From Calvatia gigantea (taxonomy: Eukaryota; Basidiomycota; Agaricomycetes; Agaricales; Lycoperdaceae): a stretch of DNA of 64,000 nucleotides. Shown piece by piece: positions 48,666-59,926 of the stretch; the stretch's first letter is position 1; every line of letters starts with the position of its first letter. The translations under genes were made by a program, and so were the position numbers. The DNA lies in NCBI GenBank assembly GCA_025093985.1, contig JACAAK010000003.1:1860001-1924000 (forward strand), in the 5' to 3' direction. The notes beneath the pieces are model-generated. The model searched no databases, was not told the origin of the DNA, and was given only the letters and a program-made list of their open reading frames with translations.

Positions 48666-49189
48666 ATGGCATCACAGATTCTGCCACTCGGTCTGTACCT
48701 GAGCTCATTCGCCCTACAAATCAAAAGCTCAATAAACATTAGAACTCATTGATAAGTGCATTGGCTCAAAGATATGGGTTATCATGAAGAATGATCGAGA
48801 GTTCTCTGGGACACTGCTTGGGTTCGATGATTTCGTTAGTGAGTAGCTGTAGGGGGGAGGAGGGGTGTAATTTTGCATAGTGCGTGTTGTCTGACACCGT
48901 CATAGATATGGTTCTGGAGGACGTCACAGAATAGTGAGTCTCTAATCGCCCTCCCGAGTAGGACGTCCGAGGCCAACCTCATTTGCCCGTGCTTTTCTGG
49001 ATCGCCTTATTTTGCATGGATAGCGAGGTGACACCACAAGGAAGGAAAGAGACAAAACTTGCACAGACCCTGTTGAACGGGAATAACATCTGCATGGTAT
49101 GCTAGTCCATCTCGTTTTTGTGATCGCGATTGTTCTCACAGATTTTTTTGGTATAGCTAGTACCTGGAAGCTCTGGTCCTGATGACTAG
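48666..49189 (+). CDS. LSM5: U6 snRNA-associated Sm-like protein LSm5
   Basis: Member of the Lsm2-8 ring that binds U6 snRNA 3' ends and of Lsm1-7 in cytoplasmic mRNA decay. The 84-residue protein is built from five small exons: [26 protein letters not shown] with [43 protein letters not shown]; and [10 protein letters not shown]. The Sm1 (L-G-F-D-D) and Sm2 (I/L-N-G-N-N-I) motifs are intact. The first intron splits the E codon; this tiny first exon gives no long open frame. Complete. Confidence 0.94.
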
Positions 49190-49522
49190 GCCTAACAAAT
49201 CCGTGTCGGACAAAACACCGGCACAAGGATCAATAAAGATTAACGTTGCTCCGTCGTAAGAGGGGTATCCTTGATTTGTGATACGGCTTTTGAAGGCGTC
49301 TAGCAACTGTGCTGAGAGCCACAAGAAAAATGGTATCCAGGAACATGAGTCTGCGAAATTGACTCTTCAATAATGCCAATAAATTAGAATTACAGTAGAA
49401 AACATAAGAACCTGGGAGTTTGGGGCGATCCGAGCGGCGAGTTAGGACGCACAAGTCACATGACCACAAATTTGGACGTCCTGGCACGCTATCCCGCCAA
49501 CCTCTAACACAAACCTCCAACC
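49190..49522. other. Intergenic region, LSM5 to bS16m gene
   Basis: About 330 bp; 3' flank of LSM5 and promoter of the next gene. No gene seen. Confidence 0.6.
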
Positions 49523-49940
49523 ATGGCTATCAGGCTAAGATTTGCCAGTGCACGGCATTCGGAACAATCGTATCCTCCACCTTGTCGCTATCGACCACCG
49601 CAGAGCGCGTAACGCCAAGCCTGCAGAACTTCTCGGCGTCTTTAAACCGCGTATTGACGGCCCACAAGGCAACAAGACTTTGGAATGGAGTGTAGACAGG
49701 ATTAGATATTGGCTGCAGGTTGGGGCGGTGCCGTCAAAGTCTGTTGTGAGAGTGCTTGAACTGGTATGTATACACAGGAAGTGTTTGGAATATCTGAACT
49801 AATGGACTCTGTTCCAGGGTGGTATTTTGAAGCCTGGGTCACCCTACCATACCGGTCAGAAACCCGTCGGGACACCAAAATCGACATCAGTGCAGCCTAC
49901 TACGAAATCCAAAGCTGCTCCTGTCAGTTCGACATCATAG
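49523..49940 (+). CDS. MRPS16: Mitochondrial ribosomal protein bS16m, with an apparent 1-base frame break near its start
   Basis: Small-subunit protein of the mitochondrial ribosome. The ATG at 49523 gives MAIRLRFA, matching the S16 N-terminus. The conserved body continues in another frame: V-H-G-I-R-N-N-R-I-L-H-L-V-A-I-D-H-R-R-A-R, then A-K-P-A-E-L-L-G-V-F-K-P-R, then S-V-D-R-I-R-Y-W-L-Q-V-G-A-V-P-S-K-S-V. One extra base at about 49545-49548 separates the two, with no space for an intron. A normal intron (49763-49818) follows V-L-E-L and joins G-G-I-L-K-P-G-S-P-Y. About 120 residues if the shift is ignored. Sequence error is more likely than a dead gene, since the rest is well conserved. Confidence 0.82.
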
Positions 49941-50122
49941 CGTGCATTCACCCTCGGGCTGTACCCCTTTCCTCCACTACATATCTTAATGGAAGCACGC
50001 GTCGAACGTGAAGTCAAACGTCGGAGAAAGAGGCTAGGACAAAGCCTATGGACCGAGAGGAGCTTAGATCGTAATAATGCGGGTTCTCATCCCATATTCT
50101 GTGCACATCTGTCTTCTTACAC

Positions 50123-51069
50123 CTAGCTCGAAAGAGCTGACACTATTTCTTTGTGCCCCACTATGCGCGCTAGTTCCAGTGCAGTCATATCGTCAGGATC
50201 CTACCACGGAGAGCTCAATGCCCCATAATCCAGATGCCAATGCGGGACCTACCTTTATTGACCTGTCAACCCCTTTACCTAGGAGAAGCTTCACAACATT
50301 CAAATGTCCTCTATCCGCCGCAAGGTGGAGTGGTGTATACCCCTTTTGCACGTATCAGTCGAAAAGGAAAAGGGTATCATCCTTATTCTACTCACATGTT
50401 CATCCACTTCATTCAAGTTCAGATCTGGCACAATACGCAATAACTCTTCTATCCCCTCCACGTCGTTCTCGACAGCAAACCCGTGCAAGGTATTCTCGCT
50501 TGCTTCTCTTGTATACGCCATTGTGCTTACCGATCCCCCAAGTCCACCACTGCTCTCTGCGTTTGCAGCATCGTCTTCTGAGTCCCATATATCTCCTTCC
50601 TCGTCTTCCATTGTTCCCCTCTGTGTTTCTTTTTCTTTGCCTTTAATTGAAATCCCTGATTGAACTTGCTTCTGACTGGTTTCGTTTTCGCTCCATCCCA
50701 ACCCCCTCGCAATTTCCAAGTATCGTGCCTCTGCTCCTTCAGTGTTGGTATATTTCTTCCCAGTCGTATCCCACGCGTCCCATTTGGCTCGTCCCGTCAT
50801 GTCGAAGATTGAGGGACGAGAGGTGTTAGGCACTGGTCCGACTGTCACGCATTTGAATAATCCATATATCTGAGCATCGCGGATTCGTCGCGGCACGATT
50901 GTCCATTAGAAGAAAAAGCAAAGAGGGGAGTAGTCAGGTTTCAATACAACCATCAAGAATATTGAAACGAGCTGTTAACAACCTCAAGTTTGGTGGTGTT
51001 GGGAACCTTGACCAGGGATGGGGCACTTGACAGATACGCAGCAGCGGCTTCGAAAGTTGATGTGGGCAT
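50123..51069 (-). CDS. Acyl-CoA-binding protein with ankyrin repeats (ACBD6-like)
   Basis: Binds long-chain acyl-CoA esters. The start at 51069 gives MPTSTFEAAAAYLSSAPSLV, the first helix of the ACB domain, then K-L-E joined by splicing to I-Y-G-L-F-K-C-V-T-V-G-P, the Y-x-x-F/Y-K ligand motif, and F-D-M-T-G-R-A-K-W-D-A-W, R-Y-L-E-I-A-R-G-L-G-W. A charged linker with D-E-E-G-D-I-W-D-S-E-D-D follows. Two ankyrin repeats end the protein: G-Y-T-P-L-H-L-A-A-D-R-G-H-L-N-V-V-K-L-L and D-M-T-A-L-E-L-A-R-I-V-G-H. Four or five exons, about 270 residues; stop after L-S-S. It converges with the bS16m gene. Cytosolic role in lipid handling is inferred. Confidence 0.9.
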
Positions 51070-51227
51070 GGCTGGAATACCTTCCGTTGAATCAAGACAC
51101 AGGAGTGTGGTATCTTCAATTAGGTAAGCTAGGCTTAATCCACTCGAAAGATAAGTATAAGTAAGCGGTATGTATCGACGAGGTATCCTAGTCGAATCTA
51201 ATCAACTCTAGAAAGAATACTAGTCCA

Positions 51228-52739
51228 TTAAGCCAACCCTGCAGCCTGCATAGCCTGTAAAATCCGCATTTTAGAAGTCAGCTCGTTCACAAAGAAACAT
51301 TCACTCACTTTCAACATCTCCAGCCCAATTTTTGCGGGACTGTCGGTAACAATCACACCAGCTCTTTCGAGAGCCTTTACTTTATCTGCTGCACCGCCCT
51401 TTCCACCGGCAATAATCGCTCCAGCATGCCCCATACGACGCCCAGGAGGTGCGGTCCGGCCTGCAATGAAGCCTACTATGGGTTTAGGTTTAGCGAGACG
51501 CTTGTTGTACTGTTCGATGTATTCAGCGGCTTCTTCCTCCATAGATCCGCCAATTTCACCAATGAGGACAATACCTACAGCAAGGCGCAGATGAATATAC
51601 TGCCTTGCGGAGTTTTATTTTTGAAGGAAACTTACCCTCCGTATTGGGGTCCTCGAGGAACACTTTGATGACGTCGATGTGTTGTGTTCCGGGGAATGGG
51701 TCACCTCCGATACCAACACACACGGATTGACCAAGGCCTACACTAGTTGTTTGTCCGACGGCTTCATAGGTTAGAGTACCCGAACGAGAGACAATGCCTG
51801 GGGTAGTAGGTTTCAGCCGGAGCGGGGGTGCAGTGATGTACAGAAGTCGACACACCGATCTTTCCAGGCATATGGACATGGCCGGGTTGGATGCCCATTT
51901 TGCACCCAAGGGGATTAATGACTGGACAAAATGAAGGCAGTCAGAATTAATCCGTGTTTTGCGGAAGAGAAGTTTTTGGCTTTTCTTCCATGTGCACGTA
52001 ATGTTTGTAAACTCACCCCCAGGACAGTTGGGACCAACTAGCCGAGATTTCGACTGGCTTTTGAGCGCGTTCATGACCTAAAGACACTATTACCCTGTTT
52101 CACTTCTAAATTGAAGTCAAATACCCACCCGAATCTCATCAGCCTGAGGAATGCCCTCCGTAACGCACACAATTAAACCAATTTCATTTTCAATGGCTTC
52201 AATAATCGCGTCGGCAGCAGTGGGCGGGGGGACATAGAGGATTGACGCGTCAGGTTGGGTCTCCTTCACAGCCTAAACCGAGTAACCCAGGGCACACAAA
52301 ACATTTTAGTAGCAGTTCCGAGCAGGGATAAAAAACTCGGGCACACTCGCCTCGCGGACAGTGCCAAAAACTGGGAGCCCAAGATGGGTCTGGCCGGCCT
52401 TCTTGGGCGAAACACCTCCGACCATCCTGGTACCATACTCCAAAGCCTCCTTGACGTGGAAGGTACCCTACATCGCACAACAAATTCCTTGTGAGCCTTA
52501 GTCGATGTAACTGTTGGCAAAACTCACGGTCTTCCCAGTCAACCCCTGGCATAAGACCTTGGTGTCCTTGCTTATTAGTAGATTTTTAATTGTATCTTCA
52601 TAGCTTTGTCTCGAGGCAGACTGGGAGAACGCCCGGCGTCCTGTTTAGCACAAAATTTGCAAAATAAGTTGGTTGTCCGCAGAGCGAAACTGGAAGCACA
52701 TACCGGTATTTATCAAAGACTGGCCAGTATGACGCAGCA
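51228..52739 (-). CDS. LSC1: Succinyl-CoA ligase alpha subunit, mitochondrial
   Basis: Citric-acid-cycle enzyme making ATP or GTP from succinyl-CoA. The start at 52739 gives [12 protein letters not shown], then [11 protein letters not shown], an Arg/Ser mitochondrial leader. Exons continue with [11 protein letters not shown], the CoA-binding start, [17 protein letters not shown] and [20 protein letters not shown]. The segment [10 protein letters not shown] carries the phosphohistidine. It ends A-M-Q-A-A-G-L-A. At least seven exons, about 335 residues; all catalytic segments present. Confidence 0.95.
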
Positions 52740-53098
52740 TCGTGGAGGGAATGTAAAGGAAAGGGACAGCAAAGTACACAAGGGATAATGGGTGTCCGTT
52801 GTTTAGAGTTATTTGCGCTACGCAACTTTACCGAGGAACGGTTCTGTTCCGACGTCATCCGTTCCATCCTTAATATTCCACCATCAGAGATTTTCGGAGA
52901 TGGCATTCTCAAGGTTTTTTTTATGGAATGTTCTCCTCCGCAGGCGCTGCAATACATGAGTCCTCATCAGGAATTCAATACGAACCGTCCGCAGTTCTTT
53001 GTGTAAATACAAGACACAAGAAACTTCGAGATTTCCGTGATAAAAAAAATTACCTTGCTAATTACTAAATGTACCCCCGGTGAATTAATCTTCTACTT
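52740..53098. other. Intergenic region between MTR10 3' end and LSC1 start
   Basis: About 360 bp. Small open frames on both strands carry no domain. Holds the LSC1 promoter and MTR10 3' flank. Confidence 0.6.
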
Positions 53099-56000
53099 TT
53101 AAACCCCCATACGCCTCCTATCACGAGCTTTTCGGGATGCCCTGTTGAAAGTGAGAATTGAATGTTTGACTCTATCGTAATTCCTTTCGTTTACAGCACT
53201 GAAAAGTGTATCAATCAACCTGATGGAAGTGGATTGTGAAACAACTTACGTGGTAAGATCCACGAGGAACTGATTCTTCGCTTGATTGGGAGCAGACACC
53301 GCTGGCAGTTGTTGCAAGACGTTGGGCAGCCACTGAATCATCTCTTGCGGGAACATGGTAGTCAACACCCGGAAGATTGACACCACATTTGCGATCGCAT
53401 CCTCTGGAAAATCTCCAATCATGCCACTCAGCAAATAACCCGTCAAAGCGAACCCTTGTTCGCGAATGACACCGCGCACCACCGCCGCCCACTGGGTATA
53501 CTCCAATCCCTGCGCATCCGGCCTCAGGCAATCGTGCATTACAATGGCACGGAAGAGGTCTAGCGTGGCAAAGACGATGTCGCTATGAACGACTGTCAAG
53601 CCAGCAAGAGATGCACGGAAAACAGATGGAAAGATGCTCTGGTGGAAGAAAATGTCAGGTGAAATGTCCACTACTTGTAGAAGCATTTGAATATAATCCT
53701 GAACGACTGGATATAGGTCAGTACGCGCTGCCAGTAGAGAAGAAAGAATATGCTGCCAACCGTCTGGTACATCCCCTGGTGTCTTGACAGACAAGATTGA
53801 AATAACTTTCTTCGACACTTGTTCATACATTCCACGAATCGCAGTCTGCAATTCCACGTTCTGCTTCTGATCTCCATACCTCCCCACAATCTTCCCACCG
53901 ATCCAGACGTAACTGGGAATAGCGGTCGCATCGAATGCTTGTGACATCCTAGTGGCGACAGAAGGGGCAACAGGGAGTCCCGCACTTCCGAACAGTGTGA
54001 TTCCATGCCTGATGACACGGGTGGCCCGTTCCGCGAGCTCATAATTCGTGCCAAACTTTAGAATAAAACCATCAAACACCGTCCACGCTTCACCGCAGGT
54101 GCCCTGACAGGCTGACGGCAGTTCGTCACCAAAGCTCCGAATCACGTAGAGCATAGTTTCCAGGTTCTCAAGCGCATCTAAAAAAGAGTCAGCTCCAGAG
54201 TCCATTGACGACAAGGACGCTACTCACCGCCAGCTTGACCGATTTCTACCTTTGTCGGATCTGGCTTAGTGGTAACTTCGTGGATCAACGAGAGAACATC
54301 AAGGGAAAAGAGGCGTAACGACTCTGCTGCACGCTCCATCGGCATTGCAGAGATTACATGGGCGATGGCCTCGTAAACTTGACGACGATCATCCTGAATT
54401 AATTTCGAACCAGTGGTTTTGAGGAAGGTGTGCAAGGTCGGCAGAAACTCTACGAGATGCTACACGGTAAAGTTCATTCAACCAAACGAGAGCCATCGAA
54501 ATATGACAGGGTACTTACTTGTTTGCAATCTTGACACAAGTATTTCAATGCCTGCCCAGCAGCTGCATTCACCTCGGCATCCGAATCTTCAAACCCAGCC
54601 GAAATGTACTGTAATTGAGGCTGGAGATACTCTGGGTGTTGATTTATCCATTCCGTATACCGAGCGATGATCAATAAAGCTGCATAGCGCACGCGTGGGT
54701 GACTTGGTAGTTGTGGTATCAGATCTAGAATCTTGGGCACAGCAACGGTGTCCCCAATGTCAAGTTCTGCGCCCATTGATCGTAATGCGAATAGAGGCGC
54801 CTCGATCTCCTGCCAAGTGACTCCGCTAGGCCCCTTTGCAAGAGAGGTACTGATCATCTGGTACGTCGCAAGCAAGCAGTTGTCCGTCCGGAGAACTGCG
54901 CAGCAATCTTTCAACGTATCACCCATAACATGACGGAATGAGCGAAAGTTGTCCAACTCTTGACCTGTAAGCGTCGAAATATCCGTAGGGAAATGCAGAT
55001 GTTCGATGATGACCTTCATCAATGCCTTGAAGGCATTCTGGAAGAACGGTGGAACCGTCCTCTTCTTTCCGAACATCTGAGCCAAACGCATCCAGAACGG
55101 GAACGTGATAGGGACGATGTCGAGATCAGAATACGCTGAGCACTCTCCTATAGCGTCCACAAGCGGAAAATACATATCCGGGTCGTCCACGAGCAGGGTC
55201 CTATACGTCTCTCCTGCTTCCGAGAACAGGCGCGCAAATCCCCGGATCTTGTCCACATCATCTCGGTCGGTAACGAGCCTTGACTTGAGGTCAATCACCC
55301 TCGGCAGAAGAACTTGAATGACGTGGCTGTTCTCGTGAACCTCCTGTGTCTCGTGAACGAGTTCGCACAAGACGTCAATGGCGGAGTCGAACATATCTTC
55401 AATGCGAAGTGCCTCAAAGGCAGTTGTAAAGAGAGGAGTGTTGACGAGGTCCACGGGGGGGATTTCTCCTGCGACTAGCCAACTTCGTAAACAGGCAAAT
55501 ATTTCCTTTTGTATGGCGGTCGTAACTCCTGAAGTCATTCATCATACATTAAGAGGGATCACAAAGAGTGGGTAGGAGGGGAACGTACCGGGAGCTTGGA
55601 TGTACATTGATAATATATCTAATACCTTGTGTGCGTTTTGTGTTAATAACTTCGGCGCCCTCTCATTGTACTCGTCATCCTGTTTCGCAGTATTGAAAGC
55701 ATCGTGAGTGAACTTTGATCAAATCCCAAACGATAACACCCCACCGTAATCGGAATCCTTGTATTCGTATTCAGCTCCTCAGGCAACAATGTCAAAAACT
55801 GCAGCAGAATTGGTACAGTAGCCGGATTCCTCCCAAACGTCTCGATCATCGTTTGGACAGGAAGTTCCCAAGAGGGCAACTGCAGCGCCAAACCAGCCAC
55901 AGCTAAACACAACTGCACGATTATAGTGCGAGGTCCCGTGTGGTATGTCTGTAACGCTGCCAATAGCGTCTCTCTCAACGTAGGGAGGTTGGCTGAGTCG

Positions 56001-56374
56001 ACTTGATGAAGGTCATAAATCACCTAATAAACAGGGCAGCAATCAGAAGGACTATCAACCATCAACCCTTCCGCGGAAATTGGGTAAAACTAACCTTTGT
56101 ACGAAAAGTTTGTGCAGCGAAGAGCTTCGCTGGAGTGGGAGCGTCGGGTGAGAGGAGGAGGACATTACAGGTCGTCCATGCCTCAGGCTAGGACAGGAAG
56201 AGAGCGCGTTGAGACAAGAGTCAGACGGGTTGGTCGTGATTGTGTCCAAGGCGAGAGATAATTTACAGAGTGCTGAAAATCCTGGAGCCAGGTGTTTGCT
56301 CCCTCTAGCGAGGCTTTGTCGGGTGCACCGTTGAAGACTTGGAGAGCAGATAGCACAGCCTGAACGTCGGCCAT
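53099..56374 (-). CDS. MTR10: Nuclear import receptor MTR10 / transportin-3 (karyopherin beta family)
   Basis: Imports SR-type and other RNA-binding proteins into the nucleus. The start at 56374 gives MADVQAVLSALQVFNGAPDK, the typical transportin-3 opening, and A-N-T-W-L-Q-D-F-Q; a splice gives P-E-A-W-T-T-C-N-V-L-L. HEAT-repeat helices fill the protein, for example Q-L-C-L-A-V-A-G-L-A-L-Q, F-A-C-L-R-S-W-L, Q-A-L-K-Y-L-C-Q-D-C and F-A-L-T-G-Y-L-L-S-G-M-I. The last exon, joined across an intron at L-T-T, gives N-Y-D-R-V-K-H-S-I-L-T-F-N-R-A-S-R-K-A-R-D-R-R-R, ending M-G-V, as in homologues. About seven exons and 930 residues. No frame break found. Confidence 0.95.
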
Positions 56375-56794
56375 AACAGAAGAAGACAATGAGGAAAAGA
56401 TGAGTGGTGCTAATTGGATGAGATAATCCACAGCTGTTCAATGTTTATGTACGTCTGTTGGGGCTCATCGATCACAGACGGTTGCTGCAAACCGTGGTAT
56501 ATTGTTATCGCTAGGGTGATCAACCTACGACAACTCCAGTAACAAAAAAATATTTTCAGACGACAGAAGGGTACTAAAACGTGGAATAGCAAGGAGGCGG
56601 GGATATCCATGTAACGAGCGTGGCAAAGTTCGCAGGGAATCAAGATAAGACGGATGAAAGAGGATAATATAGCCGATGATATACAATGAAGACAATCGCC
56701 TCGTGAAGTAGGTGCACAAGTAAATGTCAACATTAGGTTCCAAGGCGAGAAGAAAGGCAAAACGAAGTAGGAAGCAGAGTTTGTAGCAATCGTC
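56375..56794. other. Intergenic region, septin 3' end to MTR10 start
   Basis: About 420 bp holding the CDC3 3' flank and the MTR10 promoter. No gene seen. Confidence 0.6.
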
Positions 56795-58558
56795 TTACGT
56801 ACGGAGGAAGCCTTTCTTCCTCTGGGTCTAGGGGAATGTATCAGTTTCTCGGCCACACACAGTGAAAAGCGACGTACAGATCCCTTCTCGGGCGTCAGGG
56901 GCCGACCGCTTTCGAGCCTCCTCTTCTTCTCTTCGAGCTCGGAACGCTGTTTCTCCAAGGCATCCCTCATTTCCTTGTGGCGGGCATAAAGCTCCTCCTC
57001 AGATTGCTTGAGTTTCGCCTCCTTTTCTTGCACTTTTTGTTGGAAAACCATCTTCATCTCAGCCTCCATCTTAGAGAGCTTAGCTTCGTGCATGACGCGC
57101 TCTTCCTGCAACCTGGCAGCAGGGCTAGAAACAAAATAGTGTAAGGCTTATAAACGTATAAAGACCGCGGAGAAAACCCAGACGTACTTGATCTCCTTGA
57201 AGACGGAAGAATCCTGAGCAACACCCATGCTGAGGAGCTTCTCCGTTCGCCAGTTCTCGTAGAGAACATCGTTAGTATACTCGCGCAACTCCTCCATGTA
57301 AGTTCTGACAAGCATCTGGCGGAGCTTAACGAAATCGCAGTGCTCCTCATTGTCAACCTCAACGACACCCCAGGGGTAGGCACGGCCACGGACGTGGCGA
57401 CCATCAGGAGTCTGAACGAGTTGATCGGAACCAACAACAGCAAAAGGAATTTTGCTGGCAATTTCCTCGGCCTCGGCAATTGTCTCCTCATCCTCATTCT
57501 CGTAGGTGGGCGCCTGGAAAATGTGGATGTTGTGGTAAGCAATATCGGCAAGAACCTAACGGAACACTTGAGTGAGTGATAAACTGAAACTGTAAATGAA
57601 ACCATCAACGAACACGTTGCTTGAACTGGAGGATTTCTTCATCCGTGAGAGTATCGGCCTTAGCTATGATGGGGATCAAGTTGACCTTGGTGTGCAGTCT
57701 ACGCATCACTTCGATGTCAAGCTGCTTCAACCTGAATTATATCTAAGTAATTATTTGACAGAATGAGGACAGCGTAGACGTACGAGTGGCCTGTGGGCTG
57801 AATGAAGTACAAGCACGCATGGATACGGTTGTCAACGATTTTGCTCCTATTGACGCGGTTCTCCTGTTCCAAATACGAGTCAAAGCGGGACTCGATGTTC
57901 TCAACAATAGGCCTCCAGCTGAGAAACGCGAAAATATGCATCAGAACGCCACCTGCAACCAGGGCAAAAAAAGAAAACAGCATCACCTGTCATCATTGTT
58001 CACAAAGTCGCCGAATCCTGGCGTGTCAACGACAGTTAGATGTAGGCGAACACCGTTCTCCTCAATATCTACGCGTTATAACGAAGAAACTAGTCTTGAT
58101 ACGTGGTCGCAAACACGGGACAAATATAGACGCACCAGCACCAATGCTCTCAATGGCGACCGTTTTGGGCCTCTCCTCTGAAGGCGCCAAGGGAACCTTG
58201 GGGGGATACAGGGTGGTATTGAAAAGGGTGTTAATGAGAGTGGATTTTCCAAGGCCGGACTCGCCTAGTACGCATGGCAACGCGAAAGTATTGTTGTTGA
58301 GATTCAGGACCCTGAGCCGGAGAGTGAAAAAAAAAGGAAGTACTGACCGACAACCATGGCGGTGAACTGGAAACCTTTGCGGACGCTCTTGCGGTGGACC
58401 TGGTTAGGGAGGTTCGCGAAACCAACATAGCCCATGAGCTTTTTACGGATTATGGGGACGGCGGGTAGTTGGGGCTGGCCAAAGGAAGCCTCCGAGCCGT
58501 TGGGATAGCCACTGTGGTTAACGCCGGCGTCGTAGGAGGAGACGTAGGAGTCTGTCAT
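56795..58558 (-). CDS. CDC3: Septin, Cdc3/AspB type
   Basis: GTP-binding filament protein of the septin cytoskeleton at septa, hyphal tips and branch points. The start at 58558 gives [17 protein letters not shown]; then the polybasic region and [20 protein letters not shown]. GTPase motifs: G1 [10 protein letters not shown], built across a splice; G3 D-T-P-G-F-G; G4 A-K-A-D-T-L-T. The septin unique element includes [15 protein letters not shown]-terminal coiled coil follows ([15 protein letters not shown] to R-R-L-E-S-G-R), and the last exon ends K-K-G-F-L-R-T. About eight exons and 445 residues. The AspB-like C-terminus separates it from Cdc10 and Cdc12. Confidence 0.93.
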
Positions 58559-59017
58559 CTAGGAGGAGTGAGGAGGTGAGAGGGAGGAAGGAAGAGGTGA
58601 AAATTACTTTTAAGTTGAGGTGGATGGGAGGGAGGAAAGAAGTCGGGTGATGTTGGTCTTGTTTGGCCTCCGTGGCATCCACCATGTCCAATTTGGGCTT
58701 GGGTAGTAGCAGGGACTACCATGGCATTAGTATGTAAGTCAGCATCCAGCCCTTGAAACTTTCAAATACACCCACCCATGAGAGTTGTCCCCGGCTGTGG
58801 CTCTTGCGGCTCTTTGTTGTCATCGTGTTGTCGTAGCCTTCCTGGGATATGTACTTTTATGCCCGGGGCATGCGTTTCGCGCGCGGTCTGCTCTAGTACC
58901 AATCTGCCAGGTCCACCCTCTCTCCGCTTTAATGCATTCATTCGACCATTGAAAGGAGGCTGAAATCCCTCCTGAATATCTACCAAAAATAAAACATCCG
59001 TCTAATCCAGCTGCTCT
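58559..59017. other. Intergenic region upstream of septin gene
   Basis: About 460 bp. Purine-rich on the plus strand just above the septin start, so CT-rich in the septin direction. No gene seen. Confidence 0.6.
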
Positions 59018-59866
59018 TCAACTCGTGCAACCCCTAGCTTGCGTCATTGCCTCCTCGTTAATGTACATGTGATACATCTCCTCTGCTAAACGCTCTGAAA
59101 GGTTATCACCGTGCTCTGCCTCATTCTGTAGTCTAACATTCATAACACCAACAACCCCGCGTTCGGCACCTATTAATTGCCCAGTCGCCATTTGCTGCAT
59201 GATCCAATGCTCCTGGTATCCCTGTAGATCCTGCGGCTCCGGGCCAATTCTCCAGCCAAATTTTGACATAGGTTCGTTGTCAAGCAGCTCCCAAAGCTTA
59301 AGTTCCCCTCGATACGGCGACGCACCATCATAATTATAATCATGTTGGAGGGGTGCCCGAATCATCCTCCCGTCCGCCGCGTGCCGTAATGGCTCATCCA
59401 AAAGAAAGGCTTGTCGTCCGATAATCTCCCTGTCGACAACCTGCCTGGGTTCTTTTTCAACCCCTCTTGTTTCTTCGGAGAACAAACGCCGTTGATAGTC
59501 GCTTGGAGTAGCTAGTTGCTGTAGCTGGGGCGGGAGAGGGAATCGAGAGTCATACATAGCCTGGAAGGCGACTCGAGCATCAGCAGAATCCCAGGCGCTG
59601 TTGAGCATTCCCGTAATGACAAAGTGGACTGGCCCACATCCTCTCGTGCTTGGGTCCCCTTTTATTCGCCAAATGAAGCGAGTACTCAACAGAGTCTGCG
59701 AGAAAACTGGACGTGCGATAACACACTACGAACATAAACACCCACCAGTAGCAGGAGAGTGGCTGATCCTGCACGTTTTGGGTTTGGGTGGTGGAGAGGC
59801 AGTGTCAGCGTTGGCAAGGTTTTTTCCGGTCAAAGCAAAAATGATAACACAAGTGGCCTGAGCCAT
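59018..59866 (-). CDS. Conserved-looking protein of unknown function
   Basis: I do not recognise this family. The start at 59866 gives MAQATCVIIFALTGKNLANA; one 39-nt intron joins S-P-A-T to V-F-S-Q-T-L-L-S-T-R-F, giving 269 residues. The middle is rich in Gln, Pro and charged residues (L-P-P-Q-L-Q-Q-L-A-T-P-S-D-Y-Q-R-R-L-F), followed by H-D-Y-N-Y-D-G-A-S-P-Y-R-G-E-L-K-L-W and W-I-M-Q-Q-M-A-T-G. The C-terminal end is helical and acidic, finishing T-Q-A-R-G-C-T-S. No convincing signal peptide or membrane helix. The long open frame and a single clean intron make it a real gene. A short distance from the mitochondrial mS35 gene on the same strand; any mitochondrial link is only a guess. Confidence 0.7.
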
Positions 59867-59926
59867 CCACTCTCTTTTTCATAACAACGAACATTGACAA
59901 AAAGCATATGAAAATTGAAATTAGCA

